This document shows positions 33,528 to 42,583 of a DNA stretch of 64,000 nt, piece after piece (the first letter of the stretch is position 1; the number at the start of each line of letters is the position of its first letter). The notes beneath the pieces are model-generated. The model had not been told where the DNA came from, did no database searches, and saw nothing but the letters and a program-made list of their open reading frames with translations. The DNA comes from Flaviflagellibacter rhizophilus. Lineage in GTDB: Bacteria; Pseudomonadota; Alphaproteobacteria; Rhizobiales; Methylopilaceae. Location of the stretch: positions 1 through 64,000 of the forward strand of contig NZ_JAXAFJ010000001.1 of the NCBI RefSeq assembly GCF_033898525.1, read 5' to 3'. Position numbers and translations under genes: made by a program.

Positions 33528-34247
33528 TCAGGCGAAGAGCGGCGCCCAGTTCAACGGCACGCATCCCAGCGACTTGAAGGCGCGGGAAGCATCGCGGCTA
33601 AGCCGGATCAGATCGACGATCTGTCCGGGCTGGCGGGCAAGGCTGCCGAATACCCCTGCGAGAGATATTGCACCGTCCGGCTTCAGCGCCGACGTCACCA
33701 GCGGCGGCAGGCCCCGGGTTGCCGGATCGCACACGACGCGGATGGCCGCGAAGGGCAGACCGTGCCGGGCCGCGTATTCGGCGGCGATGTGCGATTCCAT
33801 GTCGACCGCGGCCGCGCCATGCATCTCGTAGGCAACGCGCTTCGAGGAGGCATCCACGAGCGCCAGATCGACGCCCGCGAGCGGTGCCTGTACGACCCGT
33901 AGCCGGGGATCCACCTGCAGCGCCCTGTGCAATGTTGCGAGCAGGCTGCTGTCGGCCACCCATTCCGCGGCGTCCGCGGTTACCTTGGTGGCCAGCACGA
34001 TGTCACCCGGGTTCAGATCGGGATCGAGGCCACCGGCGACGCCAAAGCTGACGACCGCCCGACAGGCGGGCGCGGGCCGTTCCCTCAAGATCTCGCGCAG
34101 CCGGGCCGGCGCCCCCCCGCTGCAGATCGTCTCGACCGACGATCCGGTGGCGATGCGCGCCTCGCGCGCAACACCGGTCACAACAAGGACCGGCGGCAGC
34201 TGTGCTACCACCCGGTCCCCGATCACGTCACATACCGTAGGCGACAT
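33528..34247 (-). CDS. hpnG: Hopanoid nucleoside phosphorylase HpnG
   Basis: A 239-residue member of the purine/MTA nucleoside phosphorylase fold that removes adenine from adenosylhopane to give ribosylhopane. Family blocks are VVSFGVAGGLDPDLNPGDIV (phosphate/ribose side) and AAVDMESHIAAEYAARHGLPF (purine side, with the Met-Glu that binds ribose). The start overlaps the squalene-hopene cyclase gene by 20 bp, so the two are translated together. It is the last gene of the dxs-hpnBCDE-shc-hpnG string. Confidence 0.92.
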   Translation of the reverse strand: MSPTVCDVIGDRVVAQLPPVLVVTGVAREARIATGSSVETICSGGAPARLREILRERPAPACRAVVSFGVAGGLDPDLNPGDIVLATKVTADAAEWVADSSLLATLHRALQVDPRLRVVQAPLAGVDLALVDASSKRVAYEMHGAAAVDMESHIAAEYAARHGLPFAAIRVVCDPATRGLPPLVTSALKPDGAISLAGVFGSLARQPGQIVDLIRLSRDASRAFKSLGCVPLNWAPLFA

Positions 34248-36210
34248 GCCCGCTATTGCCCCTCTTCAGGTTGCGGTAGCGCGCCATCGCCCAAAGCGGG
34301 AAGAATTTAGCGTAGCCGTGATAGCGCAGGTAGAAGACACGCGGAAAACCTCCGCCTGTAAACGTGTCTTCCGGCCACAGGCCATCATCTCGCTGGTTCT
34401 GTGCCAGCCAGGCCACACCTCGGGCCACGGCGGGGCTGTCGTTCTCGCCGGCAGCCTGGAGGGCCAGCACGGCCCATGCTGTCTGGGACGCAGCCGATGG
34501 AGCCGGCTCGTAACCGCGATAATCCAGCTTGTAGCTGTCGCAGTCCTCGCCCCAGCCGCCATCGGGGTTCTGGATGCTCAACAGCCAGTTCACCGCGCGC
34601 CGCATCGGCTCAGAATCGTGAGGCAGTCCGGCGGCGTTGAGCGCGCACATCACCGACCACGTGCCATAGACGTAATTCACGCCCCAGCGCCCGAACCAGG
34701 AGCCATCGGCTTCCTGTTCCTTGAGCAGGTAGTCGACGCCCCGCTTCATCGAGGTGCTGGTCTCCACCGTCTCGCCGAGCTGCGCGAGCATGGACACGCA
34801 ACGCGCCGACACATCGGCCGTCGGCGGATCCAGCAGCGCGCCGTGATCGGCGAAGGGGATGTGGTTCAGGTAGTGGTGCGTGTTGTCGGCGTCGAAGGCG
34901 CCCCAGCCGCCATCCTTGCTCTGCAGCCCCTCCACCCATTCCCGGGCGCGGGCGATCGCGGGATCGAACTGGACCCTCGACGGATCGGTGGCGCGCGCCT
35001 TGGCGCGATCCATGCCCATCACCACGACAGCGGTGTCGTCGAGGTCCGGATAATGCGCGTTGGCGTATTGGAAGGCCCACCCGCCGGGGCGCACATCGGG
35101 GCGCGCTTCCGCCCAATCGCCCTGCACGTCGAGCACCTGGTGCGGCGTCAGCCAGTTCAGAGCGTCCTCCGCCGCACGATCAGCTTCTTCGCTGCCGACC
35201 TCCAGCAAGGCGTGGCTCGCAAGCGCGGTGTCCCAGATGGGGGACAGGCAGGGCTGGCAATAGGCCTCGTCTTCCTTAACGACGAGCAGCTTCTCGATGG
35301 AGTGCCGGGCAATGACGACGCGCGGATCATCCGCCGGAACGCCCAGCACGTCATACATCTCGAGCGCGTTCACCATGGCCGGGAAAATGGCGCCAAGGCC
35401 GTCCTCGCCATTCAGGCGCTCGTCCACGAATTCGACGGCCTTCGCGATGGCCTTTTCCTGGCTGTTCTTCGGGAAATGCGGCTCCGCAATCTTCAGGGCC
35501 ACATCGAGACCGCCAAAGAAGCGCTTCCAGAACGGGCTCTGGTGCTCGCCGCCGTTCTGCCAGGTCTTCACCTCTTCCGGAGGCACCACGAACAGTTCGC
35601 GGATGTTTACGCCGAGCGGGTTCTTGGCCAGCGGCTTGAGGGTTTGCAGCACGAGCAGCGGCACGATGACCGTGCGCGCCCAATACGACACCTTGCTGAG
35701 GTGGAACGGAAACCACTTCGGCAGCAGCATGATCTCGACCGGCATGGTCGGCACGGCGCGCCATGGCACCTGGCCATACAGCGCAAGCAGGATCTTGGTG
35801 AAAACGTTCGCCTTGGCGGCGCCGCCATAGGCCAGGATCGCCTCGCGCGCAGCGACCATGTGGGGCGCATCGATGTCGTCGCCGATCATCTTCAGCGCGA
35901 AATAGGCCTTCACGCTGGCGCTGATGTTGAACTCGCCATTGTGGAACAGCGGCCAGCCGTGATGCGCGCCCTGAATGCGGCGCAGATAGACGCCGATCTT
36001 GCGCTCCAGCTCGGCATCGACCGGCTCGGCCCGGAAGTGGCGCATCAGCACATATTCAGCCGGGATCGTCGCATCCGCCTCGAGCTCGAAGCAGAAATGG
36101 CCGCCATCCTTGCGGTGCGCGAGCAATCCTTCCGTGGCGGATGCGATGCTCCCCTCCAGCGCCTCCAGAGGGATAGCTTCGTCCTGCCGCAACGGTGACA
36201 AATCGTTCAA
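34228..36210 (-). CDS. shc: Squalene-hopene cyclase
   Basis: A 660-residue monotopic membrane enzyme that cyclises squalene to hopene/hopanol. The acid motif DLDD is at 389-392 (HYPDLDDTAVV), and several QW repeats are visible (DGGWGAFDADN, DGSWFGRWG, DGGWGEDCDS). TTG at 36210 is chosen because GAGGAG sits 7 bp upstream, the stop of hpnE is 11 bp before it, and the protein then reads LNDLSPLRQDEAIPLE, matching family N-termini and length (650-680). An in-frame ATG farther upstream would run ~370 bp into hpnE. Also called hpnF. Confidence 0.95.
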   Translation of the reverse strand: MNDLSPLRQDEAIPLEALEGSIASATEGLLAHRKDGGHFCFELEADATIPAEYVLMRHFRAEPVDAELERKIGVYLRRIQGAHHGWPLFHNGEFNISASVKAYFALKMIGDDIDAPHMVAAREAILAYGGAAKANVFTKILLALYGQVPWRAVPTMPVEIMLLPKWFPFHLSKVSYWARTVIVPLLVLQTLKPLAKNPLGVNIRELFVVPPEEVKTWQNGGEHQSPFWKRFFGGLDVALKIAEPHFPKNSQEKAIAKAVEFVDERLNGEDGLGAIFPAMVNALEMYDVLGVPADDPRVVIARHSIEKLLVVKEDEAYCQPCLSPIWDTALASHALLEVGSEEADRAAEDALNWLTPHQVLDVQGDWAEARPDVRPGGWAFQYANAHYPDLDDTAVVVMGMDRAKARATDPSRVQFDPAIARAREWVEGLQSKDGGWGAFDADNTHHYLNHIPFADHGALLDPPTADVSARCVSMLAQLGETVETSTSMKRGVDYLLKEQEADGSWFGRWGVNYVYGTWSVMCALNAAGLPHDSEPMRRAVNWLLSIQNPDGGWGEDCDSYKLDYRGYEPAPSAASQTAWAVLALQAAGENDSPAVARGVAWLAQNQRDDGLWPEDTFTGGGFPRVFYLRYHGYAKFFPLWAMARYRNLKRGNSGHVAYGM

Positions 36211-36221
36211 CGTCTCTCTCC

Positions 36222-37493
36222 TCAGGCCGCCTGCCGGGCCTGTGTTCCGTTCTCCATGATGGCCTTTGCCGCAGCAAAGCCTGAACGCACCGCTCCTTCC
36301 ATGCAAGCCGGCAGGCCGGTGGCCGTCCAGTCGCCCGCGAGGAACAGGTTGTCGTAGCGGGTCTTCGCGCCAGGACGCTTCACAGCCTCGCTCGGAATGG
36401 CTGCGAAAGTAGCGCGCCGCTCGCGGTTGATCTGCCACGGCGGCAGGTCCGACGGCAGGCCGGTGACCTGCGAGATTTCCTTCCACACCTTCTGCGCCAG
36501 TTCCTCGCGCGGATGGTTCATCAGCTCGTCGGCGGAGCTGATGGTGACGGACAGGTGATTCTCGTAGGCGAACAGCCATTCGGAGAGGCTGTTGACGAGC
36601 CCGAGATACATCGGATGACCGGCGGGCGGCGCGATCTTGAAGTGCAGGTTGACGATGGCGCGGAACTTCTCCGGCGTCACGAGCCCGGGCACATAGGCCT
36701 TCGCCACCACGGGCGGCGCGGCCAGCAGGACGAGGTCGCCCGCGGCGATCTCCACCCGTTCCTCACCGAAATCGAGCGCCGTGGCGCGCTCGCCCTCATA
36801 CTCGATGGCGCGCAGGGTGCGTCCATAGCTGAAGGTGCCGCCGCGCTTCGTCAGATAGGCGATCGCGGGATCGATATAGGCAGAGGACATGCCCTTATGC
36901 GCGATGAGCGGACGGCACGCCGCGCCGCCGCCGCCGAAGGTCTCGCGGAACAGCGTGATCGCCATCTTGGCGTCGGCTTCGCTTGGCTCCACGTTCAGGG
37001 CCGCCAGCATCACGGGCCGCCACAGCCGCTCGTAGAGCGAGGAATTGCAATCCATCACCTCGCCGACCGTCTTGCCCTGCTGTCTGGCGGCGCGCAGAAG
37101 GCCGAGGGGAGCAAGGTAGTCGAGAGGCCCGGTATTCGGCACGCGGCGATTGGCGTTGAACACCCACCACGGCACGCGGCTGGCATTGGGACGCAGCGTC
37201 CAGCGCTCGCCGCTGCGCAGATCGGCAAACGGGATCTCGGCCGGTGCCTGCGTCATCTCCTTCAGGCCGTCGATGCGCTTGAGGTAGCTGACGGCTGCAT
37301 GGTTGCCGGAGAGCAGAAGATGGCTGCCATTGTCCACGGTGATGCCGAGCACGGTGTCCACGAAGGAGCGGCAGCGGCCGCCGGCCGCCTTGGCCGCCTC
37401 GTAGAAGCGCACGCTGTAGCCGGCATCGACCAGATCGACAGCCGCCGACAGTCCGCCCAAACCCGCACCGACAATGTGAACCGTTCCCGGCAT
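36222..37493 (-). CDS. hpnE: Squalene-associated FAD-dependent desaturase HpnE
   Basis: A 423-residue flavoprotein of the phytoene-desaturase type that reduces hydroxysqualene to squalene in the HpnCDE route. The FAD-binding Rossmann motif is VHIVGAGLGGLSAAVDLVDA (residues ~5-24); the C-terminal FAD block is LFLAGDWTATGLPACMEGAV. The start at 37493 lies 2 bp after the hpnD stop; a longer frame upstream is Cys/Pro-rich and falls inside hpnD. It sits in the order hpnC-hpnD-hpnE-shc that matches the pathway order. Confidence 0.94.
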   Translation of the reverse strand: MPGTVHIVGAGLGGLSAAVDLVDAGYSVRFYEAAKAAGGRCRSFVDTVLGITVDNGSHLLLSGNHAAVSYLKRIDGLKEMTQAPAEIPFADLRSGERWTLRPNASRVPWWVFNANRRVPNTGPLDYLAPLGLLRAARQQGKTVGEVMDCNSSLYERLWRPVMLAALNVEPSEADAKMAITLFRETFGGGGAACRPLIAHKGMSSAYIDPAIAYLTKRGGTFSYGRTLRAIEYEGERATALDFGEERVEIAAGDLVLLAAPPVVAKAYVPGLVTPEKFRAIVNLHFKIAPPAGHPMYLGLVNSLSEWLFAYENHLSVTISSADELMNHPREELAQKVWKEISQVTGLPSDLPPWQINRERRATFAAIPSEAVKRPGAKTRYDNLFLAGDWTATGLPACMEGAVRSGFAAAKAIMENGTQARQAA

Positions 37494-37495
37494 GC

Positions 37496-38329
37496 CTAGA
37501 ACACTCCGTATCGTAGAAACGCGCCCAGGAGCCGCAGCTTGCGGACCCCCACGCGCGTGCGCGGCGCCTGCCAGCCCTGGGCCAGCAGCCGCGCATGGAC
37601 ATCGCGATAGGCGGCGCTCATCAGGCGGGGGGCTTTCACCGCCGCACGAGGGGCACCGTCCATGATCAGATCGGCCTGCCGGAAATGGTCCTCGGCACGC
37701 GCAGCAACGGCGCGGCACGCGGCATCCAGACCGGGCTGAGCCAGGATGGCGGCCGGATCCGCTATATGCGCATCAATTCCGTTTTTTTCCAGTTCTTCGC
37801 GCGGAAGGTAGAGCCGGCCGATCTCGGCGTCCTCGTCGACGTCGCGCAAGATATTGGTCAGCTGAAGCGCGCGCCCCAGGTGGTGCGATAAGGCATCGCC
37901 GGTCTTGTGGTTCAGTCCAAAGCATGGCGAGGACAGGCGGCCCACTGCGCACGCCACACGGTCCACGTAAAGGTCCAGAACCGTCCACTCGGGAGCAATG
38001 ATCGGCTCGCCGACATCCATCTCCATCCCGTCGATGACGGCGATGAAGTCATCACGTCGCAGGCGGTAGCGTGTAACTGCCTCCTGCAGGAACGCTGCTT
38101 GTCCTGCCGGTGCGCCGGCATAGAGCGCGTCGATGTCACGACGCCAAAGGGCCAGCCCGGCTCGCTTCTCCTCGTCCGTGCCGCCTTCGTCCGCGATGTC
38201 GTCCACCGCCCGGCAGAAGCCATAGACGGCGAACATGGCCTCGCGGCGCTCGCGCGGCAGGATGCGCATCGCGGCATAGAACGAACTGCCGGTCGCGGGC
38301 GGCGGTGCGGCGACGGCCTCCACGCTCAT
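37496..38329 (-). CDS. hpnD: Presqualene diphosphate synthase HpnD
   Basis: A 277-residue squalene/phytoene synthase-like enzyme that joins two farnesyl diphosphates into presqualene diphosphate. Both Asp-rich motifs are intact: AVDDIADE (~41-48) and NILRDVDEDAE (~160). It begins 4 bp inside the end of hpnC. With HpnC and HpnE it replaces the single eukaryotic-type squalene synthase. Confidence 0.94.
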   Translation of the reverse strand: MSVEAVAAPPPATGSSFYAAMRILPRERREAMFAVYGFCRAVDDIADEGGTDEEKRAGLALWRRDIDALYAGAPAGQAAFLQEAVTRYRLRRDDFIAVIDGMEMDVGEPIIAPEWTVLDLYVDRVACAVGRLSSPCFGLNHKTGDALSHHLGRALQLTNILRDVDEDAEIGRLYLPREELEKNGIDAHIADPAAILAQPGLDAACRAVAARAEDHFRQADLIMDGAPRAAVKAPRLMSAAYRDVHARLLAQGWQAPRTRVGVRKLRLLGAFLRYGVF

Positions 38330-39189
38330 GCCGTGCCCCGGGCGGAGAAGCCGCGCCGCAGCAGCATGGCCGCGGCCGACGCCAGTGTCGTTGCCGCGAA
38401 GCCGACCTTGCTGAAATGCACTTTCTCGCTGAGCGGGTCACGGTGCTGCAGGCCCTTTGCGAGAACCAGTGCGAGGCGATGGATCGCGGCGATTTCCAGC
38501 GCAAGACGCGTGTTTCGAATGCTGTGGAGCAGCGGGCGCCCCTCCTCCAGCAGGTTTTCGCAGGTCCGTGCGAGATCCGCGATCACGGCGCGCAGTGCAG
38601 GGCTGGCTCTTTCGGCGCCGAGATCCTCGATCACCGCGCCATGGCGGGCCATGACATCGGCCGGCAGGTAGACGCGGTCCAGCGCGCGGAAGTCCTTCCC
38701 GCAATCCTGCAGGTGGTTGATGATCTGGAGCGCCGCGCAGATGGCGTCAGAGGCCGCCCAGGTGCGCTGGGGATCCTCGCCGTGGACGTCCAGCACGAAG
38801 CGGCCGACCGGCATCGCGGACAGCGCGCAATAGTCCATCAACTCATCGAGGTCGGCATAGCGGTTCTTGCGCGCGTCCAGCCGGAAGGCGTCCAGCAGAT
38901 CGCGCGCGTGCCGGGGAGAAAGCTCCCGCTCCGCAAGCCGGCGCCGCAAAGGCTCGGCCTCGGGATCGGTGGGCCCCTGCCCCGTCAACGCCGTATCGAG
39001 CGCGTCGAGAGTCGCGACCTTCTCATCCGGCGTCAGCGTGGCGTGGTCCGCCACGTCGTCCGCAGCCCGCACGAAGTCGTAGAAGGCAAGAATGGGTGCG
39101 CGGTACTGTTTCTGGATGAGGCGCGAGGCGACGGGGAAGTTCTCGTCGGTGTGGCCCTTGCCGGAACGTGTCTCTGTCGCGGAGATCAT
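38326..39189 (-). CDS. hpnC: Hydroxysqualene synthase HpnC
   Basis: A 287-residue squalene/phytoene synthase-like enzyme that turns presqualene diphosphate into hydroxysqualene. The first Asp-rich motif is AADDVADH (~40-47); the second site reads NHLQDCGKD, an altered form normal for HpnC. The start at 39189 (MISATETRSG) overlaps the hpnB end by 4 bp; a longer open frame upstream is hpnB read in another frame. The C-terminus has an extra hydrophobic stretch (GFAATTLASAAAMLL) that may dip into the membrane. Confidence 0.93.
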   Translation of the reverse strand: MISATETRSGKGHTDENFPVASRLIQKQYRAPILAFYDFVRAADDVADHATLTPDEKVATLDALDTALTGQGPTDPEAEPLRRRLAERELSPRHARDLLDAFRLDARKNRYADLDELMDYCALSAMPVGRFVLDVHGEDPQRTWAASDAICAALQIINHLQDCGKDFRALDRVYLPADVMARHGAVIEDLGAERASPALRAVIADLARTCENLLEEGRPLLHSIRNTRLALEIAAIHRLALVLAKGLQHRDPLSEKVHFSKVGFAATTLASAAAMLLRRGFSARGTA

Positions 39190-40361
39190 GCGCCTGTCCC
39201 GCCTGCCGCCGCCTGATAGCGGCCCTTCCAGGCGCCACCCTTGCCGCGCCAATGCTGGACTGCGGAATCCATGGTGAAGCCGAGATACAGAAGGGCGATG
39301 AAAGGCAGCGCCACGCCCCATGCCGGCGAGCGCCCGTAAAGCTTCAGGACCGGCTGGAACGAGATCGCCATTGCGGCCCAGACAGCCGCGCCCACGAAGC
39401 CCGGCCAACCGGGCGCCAGAAGTGCCAGCGCGGGCGGTGTGACATAGGTGACGATCATGCCCAGCACCGCGCCGAGCAGCTTCAGCGGTGAGTAATCCAG
39501 CTCTGCATAGGCGGATCGCGACACCATCCGGCGGATGTGCCCGAAATCGTCGTAGGGGCGAATGCTCTCCACCGCCTCCGTCAGGCCAAGGAAAACCGGC
39601 CCCTGGGACTTCATGAGCGCTCCCATGGCGCAATCGTCGATCAGCGAGCCGCGGATCGCCTCGACGCCACCGGCGCGGACAAGGGCGTCCGCACGGATGA
39701 GCATGCAGCCGCCTGCCGCTGCCGCGACCTTGCTGCAGGGCATGTTGACCCAGCGGAACGGGTAGAGCTTCTGAAAGAAGAAGATGAAGGCCGGGATCAG
39801 CAGCTTCTCGGCGAAGCTGTCGCAGCGCAGCTTGACCATCAGCGAAGTCAGCACGGTGCCCCGCGTCTCGGCGCCACGCACCAGGCGCTCGACGGCACCG
39901 GGATCGCTGTAGCCGATGTCAGCATCCGTGAAGAGCACGTAATCCGCCTCGCCGGTGGCGAGCGCCGAGCGAAAGCCCTGGCTCATGGCGTAGAGTTTGC
40001 CCGTCCAACCGGAGGGCAGTTCGGCGCCCCTGATCACGGCAAGCTGGCCAGCCCGTCCCATCCGCCACGCGGTGTCGGCAGCGATCTCGCCGGTGCCGTC
40101 GTCACTGCCGTCATCGACCAGCACGACGCGGAACGGACCGGGATAGGTTTGCCCGAGCAGCGATCCGATGCTCTGAGCGATAACATCCGCCTCGTTGCGG
40201 GCCGGAACCACAGCCGTGACGCTCGGCCACACAGCCGGCGCCGGCATGCCATCCGGTGCGAAGCGGGTGTCCCGCTCAGCCGCGCGCCAGAAATCTCCGC
40301 GCGCAGCGATCAGGTAGGTCCAGATCGCTGCACTGGCGATGGCGAGAGTGGCGAGGATCAC
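39186..40361 (-). CDS. hpnB: Hopene-associated glycosyltransferase HpnB
   Basis: A 391-residue GT2-type membrane glycosyltransferase found in hopanoid clusters. The GT-A domain shows VTAVVPARNEADVIAQS, the VVLVDDGSDDGT block, the metal site FTDADIGY and an acceptor-side SLIDDCAMG. An N-terminal membrane segment (1-20) and three C-terminal ones (GAVLGMIVTYVTPPALALLA and two more) are present. Its sugar donor and hopanoid acceptor are not known. It lies 46 bp after dxs and overlaps hpnC by 4 bp. Confidence 0.9.
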   Translation of the reverse strand: MILATLAIASAAIWTYLIAARGDFWRAAERDTRFAPDGMPAPAVWPSVTAVVPARNEADVIAQSIGSLLGQTYPGPFRVVLVDDGSDDGTGEIAADTAWRMGRAGQLAVIRGAELPSGWTGKLYAMSQGFRSALATGEADYVLFTDADIGYSDPGAVERLVRGAETRGTVLTSLMVKLRCDSFAEKLLIPAFIFFFQKLYPFRWVNMPCSKVAAAAGGCMLIRADALVRAGGVEAIRGSLIDDCAMGALMKSQGPVFLGLTEAVESIRPYDDFGHIRRMVSRSAYAELDYSPLKLLGAVLGMIVTYVTPPALALLAPGWPGFVGAAVWAAMAISFQPVLKLYGRSPAWGVALPFIALLYLGFTMDSAVQHWRGKGGAWKGRYQAAAGGTGA

Positions 40362-40407
40362 AGCAAAGGGTCCCTGAGCTCAGCGTGCGCGTAGCCGCTG
40401 CGGCCGT

Positions 40408-42321
40408 TCAGGCCCTGTCCTTCACCGCGCGCGGCGTTTTCTGCAACACCTCGAACACCTTGGCAACAATGCCGCGGGCGTCGAGCCCGGCATCCGCATA
40501 CATGCGATCCGGCTTGTTGTGGTCGGTGTACTCATCGGCCAGCACAAGGGAGCGGACCTTCAGGCCGTCGTCGAGCATGCCGCGGTCAGACAGCAGCTGA
40601 AGGACCATGCTGCCGAAGCCGCCGACGGAGCCCTCCTCCACCGTGATCAGCACTTCGTGGGTGCGGGCGAGGCGCAGGATCATCTCCTCGTCGAGCGGCT
40701 TGGCGAAGCGAGCATCGGCCACGCTGGTCGACAGTCCCTTGGCCTCGAGTTCCTCGGCAGCCTTGAGGGCTTCCTGCAGGCGCGTTCCGAAGGAGAGCAG
40801 CGCGATCTGCGTGCCCTCGCGCATCATGCGGCCCTTGCCGATCGGGATCGGAATGCCCTTCTGCGGCATCTCGACGCCAACGCCCTCGCCACGCGGGTAG
40901 CGGAAGGCAATCGGGCCATCATCATAGGCAACAGCGGTGGCGACCGTGTGCACGAGTTCGGCTTCGTCGGCCGGTGCCATCACCACCATGTCGGGCAGGC
41001 AGCAAAGGAATGCCGTGTCGAACGCGCCGGCATGGGTCGCACCGTCGGCGCCGACATAGCCGGCGCGATCGATGGCAAAGCGCACCGGAAGCTTCTGCAG
41101 GGCGACGTCGTGGACCAGCTGGTCGTAGCCGCGCTGCAGGAAGGTGGAATAGATCGCGCAGAACGGCTTGTAGCCCTCGGTCGCAAGGCCTGCCGCAAAC
41201 GTCACCGCATGCTGCTCGGCGATGCCGACGTCGAAGGTGCGGTCCGGGAAGCTCTTCTCGAAGATGCCGACACCCGTGCCGTCCGGCATGGCGGCCGTGA
41301 TAGCGACGATCTTGTCGTCCGTGATGCCTTCCTTGGCGAGGCTGTCGCCAAACACCTTGGTGTAGCTCGGAAAGTTGGCCTTCGCCTTGTTCTGCGTGCC
41401 CGTCAGCACGTCGAACTGCACCACGCCGTGATACTTGTCGTCGGACGCCTCGGCGGGCGCGTAGCCCTTGCCCTTCTGCGTCACGACGTGGATCAGCACG
41501 GGGCCTTCCTGCGCGTCCCGGACATTCTCCAGCACCGGCAGCAGGTGGTTCAGGTCATGCCCGTCGATGGGGCCCACATAATAGAAGCCGAGTTCCTCGA
41601 ACATGGTGCCGCCGGTCAGGAAGCCGCGGGCATATTCCTCGGCCTGGCCGACTTTCTCCTGCACGAAATGCGGGAGGCTCTTGGAAAGCTGCTTCGCCGT
41701 CTCGCGAATGGTGCGGTAGGTCTTGCCGGAGATCAGGCGGGACAGATAGGCCGACATCGCACCCACAGGCGGGGCGATGGACATCTCGTTGTCGTTCAGG
41801 ATGACGATGAGGCGCGAGCCGATGGCGCCGGCATTGTTCAGCGCCTCGAACGCCATTCCGGCAGACATCGAGCCGTCGCCGATCACGGCTATGACGTTGT
41901 TGTTGTCGCCCGCGAGATCACGCGCCACGGCCATTCCGAGGCCGGCCGAAATCGAAGTGGAGCAATGGGCCGCGCCGAAGGGGTCGTACTCGCTCTCGGA
42001 TCGCTTGGTGAAGCCGGAAAGTCCGCCCGGCTGGCGAAGGGTGCGGATGCGGTCGCGCCGGCCAGTCAGGATCTTGTGCGGATAGGTCTGGTGGCCGACA
42101 TCCCAGATCAGGCGATCGCGCGGGGTGTCGAAGACATAATGAAGGGCGACCGTCAGTTCCACGACGCCAAGGCCGGCGCCGAGATGGCCGCCGGTAACCG
42201 ACACCGCATCGATCGTTTCCGCGCGCAGTTCATCGGCCACCTGACGCAGCTTGTCTTCAGAAAGCTTGCGGAGGTCGTGCGGCGTGTGGATCGTGTCGAG
42301 AAGCGGCGTGGAATGCACCAT
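40408..42321 (-). CDS. dxs: 1-deoxy-D-xylulose-5-phosphate synthase
   Basis: A 637-residue thiamine-diphosphate enzyme that makes the first intermediate of the MEP isoprenoid pathway. Conserved blocks are TGGHLGAGLGVVELTVALH near residue 40, the ThDP-binding VIGDGSMSAGMAFEALNNAG (~150), and the catalytic Glu/pyrimidine site in DVGIAEQHAVTFAAG (~370). It is the first gene of the hopanoid operon, giving precursor supply close to demand. The 262 bp upstream of it, before the ABC gene, is where the operon promoter should lie. Confidence 0.97.
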   Translation of the reverse strand: MVHSTPLLDTIHTPHDLRKLSEDKLRQVADELRAETIDAVSVTGGHLGAGLGVVELTVALHYVFDTPRDRLIWDVGHQTYPHKILTGRRDRIRTLRQPGGLSGFTKRSESEYDPFGAAHCSTSISAGLGMAVARDLAGDNNNVIAVIGDGSMSAGMAFEALNNAGAIGSRLIVILNDNEMSIAPPVGAMSAYLSRLISGKTYRTIRETAKQLSKSLPHFVQEKVGQAEEYARGFLTGGTMFEELGFYYVGPIDGHDLNHLLPVLENVRDAQEGPVLIHVVTQKGKGYAPAEASDDKYHGVVQFDVLTGTQNKAKANFPSYTKVFGDSLAKEGITDDKIVAITAAMPDGTGVGIFEKSFPDRTFDVGIAEQHAVTFAAGLATEGYKPFCAIYSTFLQRGYDQLVHDVALQKLPVRFAIDRAGYVGADGATHAGAFDTAFLCCLPDMVVMAPADEAELVHTVATAVAYDDGPIAFRYPRGEGVGVEMPQKGIPIPIGKGRMMREGTQIALLSFGTRLQEALKAAEELEAKGLSTSVADARFAKPLDEEMILRLARTHEVLITVEEGSVGGFGSMVLQLLSDRGMLDDGLKVRSLVLADEYTDHNKPDRMYADAGLDARGIVAKVFEVLQKTPRAVKDRA

Positions 42322-42583
42322 GTGTTTTCTTTCGCAGACAGAGCCTATGCCCTGGTTCAGGACCTTCCGCCGCAGCGTGACCAGGATGACAGAATAATGC
42401 GTTCCGCGCGTTTTTCGACGCGTAACGCCGTACGGACGCCATTCATTCTAAACAAGGTGGCCTGCGCGCAACAGATTGGGTAGCGGCGGCGAGCCGGCAA
42501 AGGTCGCGGCTCCTATAGCAAGGCCGCCCTGCCTTTAGAAGCCCTGCAATCAAAGGTGGCGTACCCCGGATGCGGTCGATGCT

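Noticed and set aside
33985..36198. Long open frame opposite shc, and similar ones opposite dxs and the ampG-like gene
   Set aside because: The sense-strand genes have intact motifs. The opposite frames lack domains and ribosome sites and follow GC-rich codon shadows.
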